A stretch of 64,000 bases of DNA from Cryphonectria parasitica EP155 (lineage: Eukaryota > Ascomycota > Sordariomycetes > Diaporthales > Cryphonectriaceae), in contig NW_024468911.1 of assembly GCF_011745365.1 (NCBI RefSeq), positions 3,342,759 to 3,406,758 on the forward strand, given 5' to 3'. The position numbers were made by a program, and so were the translations under genes. This document shows, in pieces, positions 63,436 through 64,000 of the stretch. Each line of letters starts with the position of its first letter. Position 1 is the stretch's first letter. The notes below the pieces were generated by a model. It saw only the letters and a program-made list of their open reading frames with translations, searched no databases and had not been told where the DNA came from.

Positions 63436-64000
63436 ACCCTTCCCTCTCCCCTTCGTATTTGAATTTTCCGTTTTCTCTCTTACTTTTCGTATTTGAATTT
63501 CTTTTTACGGCTGGATACTATCGTGGGCTTTCTTCTTATCTCGCAATCTCGTAGTGGGTTGTCGTAATATCCGCCTGGCCCGGATAAAATGGATGAAAAG
63601 AAACAGTTGAGCTGCGGCAGGTAGATCCCCACGCCCTGCAGCCGCCCGGGGCCCATTTGGTCTGGGGTAAGGGGGTAATGGATAGGGAGAGGCAGAATAA
63701 AAGAGAAAAGAGGGAGGGAGAGAGAGACAGAGTTAGCTTCGGGTGGCTTGTAATTTTGACGGGCGGGCATAGGGGGGGTTTGGTTGGTTCGTCGGAGCCC
63801 AATCAAGCTGCCCTTCCTTCAGGTTCCCTTCCGTAGCTGACACCGCTAGAGTGGCCCAGCAGTTGCAGCCCCAAATATGCTTGGCTATAGCCGCGCCTGT
63901 CGTTGCTCAACATATGCGGCATGGTAAGGCTATCTGGATTCCAGATTGACCTGACAGACATGTAGGGTTGCCGGTTCAGGCTTGGGGGACCCACCGCCCT

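Larger units (their letters stand above)
58652..64000. other. Gene-poor right end, 5.3 kb, no gene supported
   Basis: ORFs up to 178 codons (61384-61920) and 156 codons (60387-59917, minus) show no motif, family or protein-like composition. Simple tracts are frequent: TG/CATG-rich repeat 59466-59513, C run 60895-60907, G run 62840-62853, C run 62991-63002, G runs near 63040-63052, T24 63412-63435. May be regulatory, a long non-coding transcript or decayed repeat DNA; I cannot tell. Confidence 0.55.

Overview
The window looks like nuclear DNA of a filamentous ascomycete, most likely a Sordariomycete. Genes are compact, introns are short (about 55-90 nt, one of 244 nt) with GTRNGT-type donors and CTRAY branch points, and exons are GC-rich. 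Family content also fits: a fungal OPT transporter, a LYC1-type acetyltransferase, a FOL1-type folate enzyme, Glo3, Mtr10 and Tim21. I recognise 20 genes plus one protein of unknown function. There are no rRNA or tRNA genes, CRISPR arrays, viral genes or intact transposons that I can support.

Layout. 1-10.0 kb: a truncated Zip2/SHOC1-like meiotic protein (-), a LYC1-type acetyltransferase (-), then CCT1 (-) and cytosolic prolyl-tRNA synthetase (+) firing from one shared promoter. 10.4-19.8 kb: a cytochrome P450 (-), the importin MTR10 (-), Sm protein E (+) and 5-formyl-THF cyclo-ligase (-). 21.4-34.1 kb: a large OPT oligopeptide transporter (+), a GNAT acetyltransferase (-), an ABC-F ATPase (+), a diacylglycerol-kinase-like lipid kinase (-) and the tRNA methyltransferase TRM1 (-). 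34.1-44.0 kb: an AT-rich gap, a FucP-like sugar transporter (-), a 3.4 kb gap rich in simple repeats, a BTB-bromodomain protein (-) and a 184-residue unknown (+). 44.4-52.4 kb: HPPK-DHPS folate enzyme (-), nitronate monooxygenase (+), Glo3-type ArfGAP (-) and TIM21 (+). 52.4-64.0 kb: gene-poor, holding only a Rad51 paralogue (-) at 57.2-58.65 kb.

Most genes are housekeeping: translation (prolyl-tRNA synthetase, TRM1, ABC-F), folding, nuclear import, splicing, vesicle traffic and mitochondrial import. Two are folate enzymes (cyclo-ligase and HPPK-DHPS) but they lie 25 kb apart. Two act in recombination (Zip2-like and Rad51 paralogue) and lie at opposite ends. I see no biosynthetic cluster or defence island.

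The points most worth checking are: (i) the first intron of the nitronate monooxygenase gene, which is stop-free, a multiple of three, and would encode a textbook secretion signal if retained; (ii) a BTB-bromodomain protein whose bromodomain has Trp where the acetyl-lysine-binding Asn normally sits; (iii) a 49-nt uninterrupted A tract ending six bases before the start codon of the ABC-F gene; (iv) two GC-AG introns and three non-YAG acceptors. Exon borders were worked out by hand from frame continuity, splice consensus and family similarity; no alignment or search was run.
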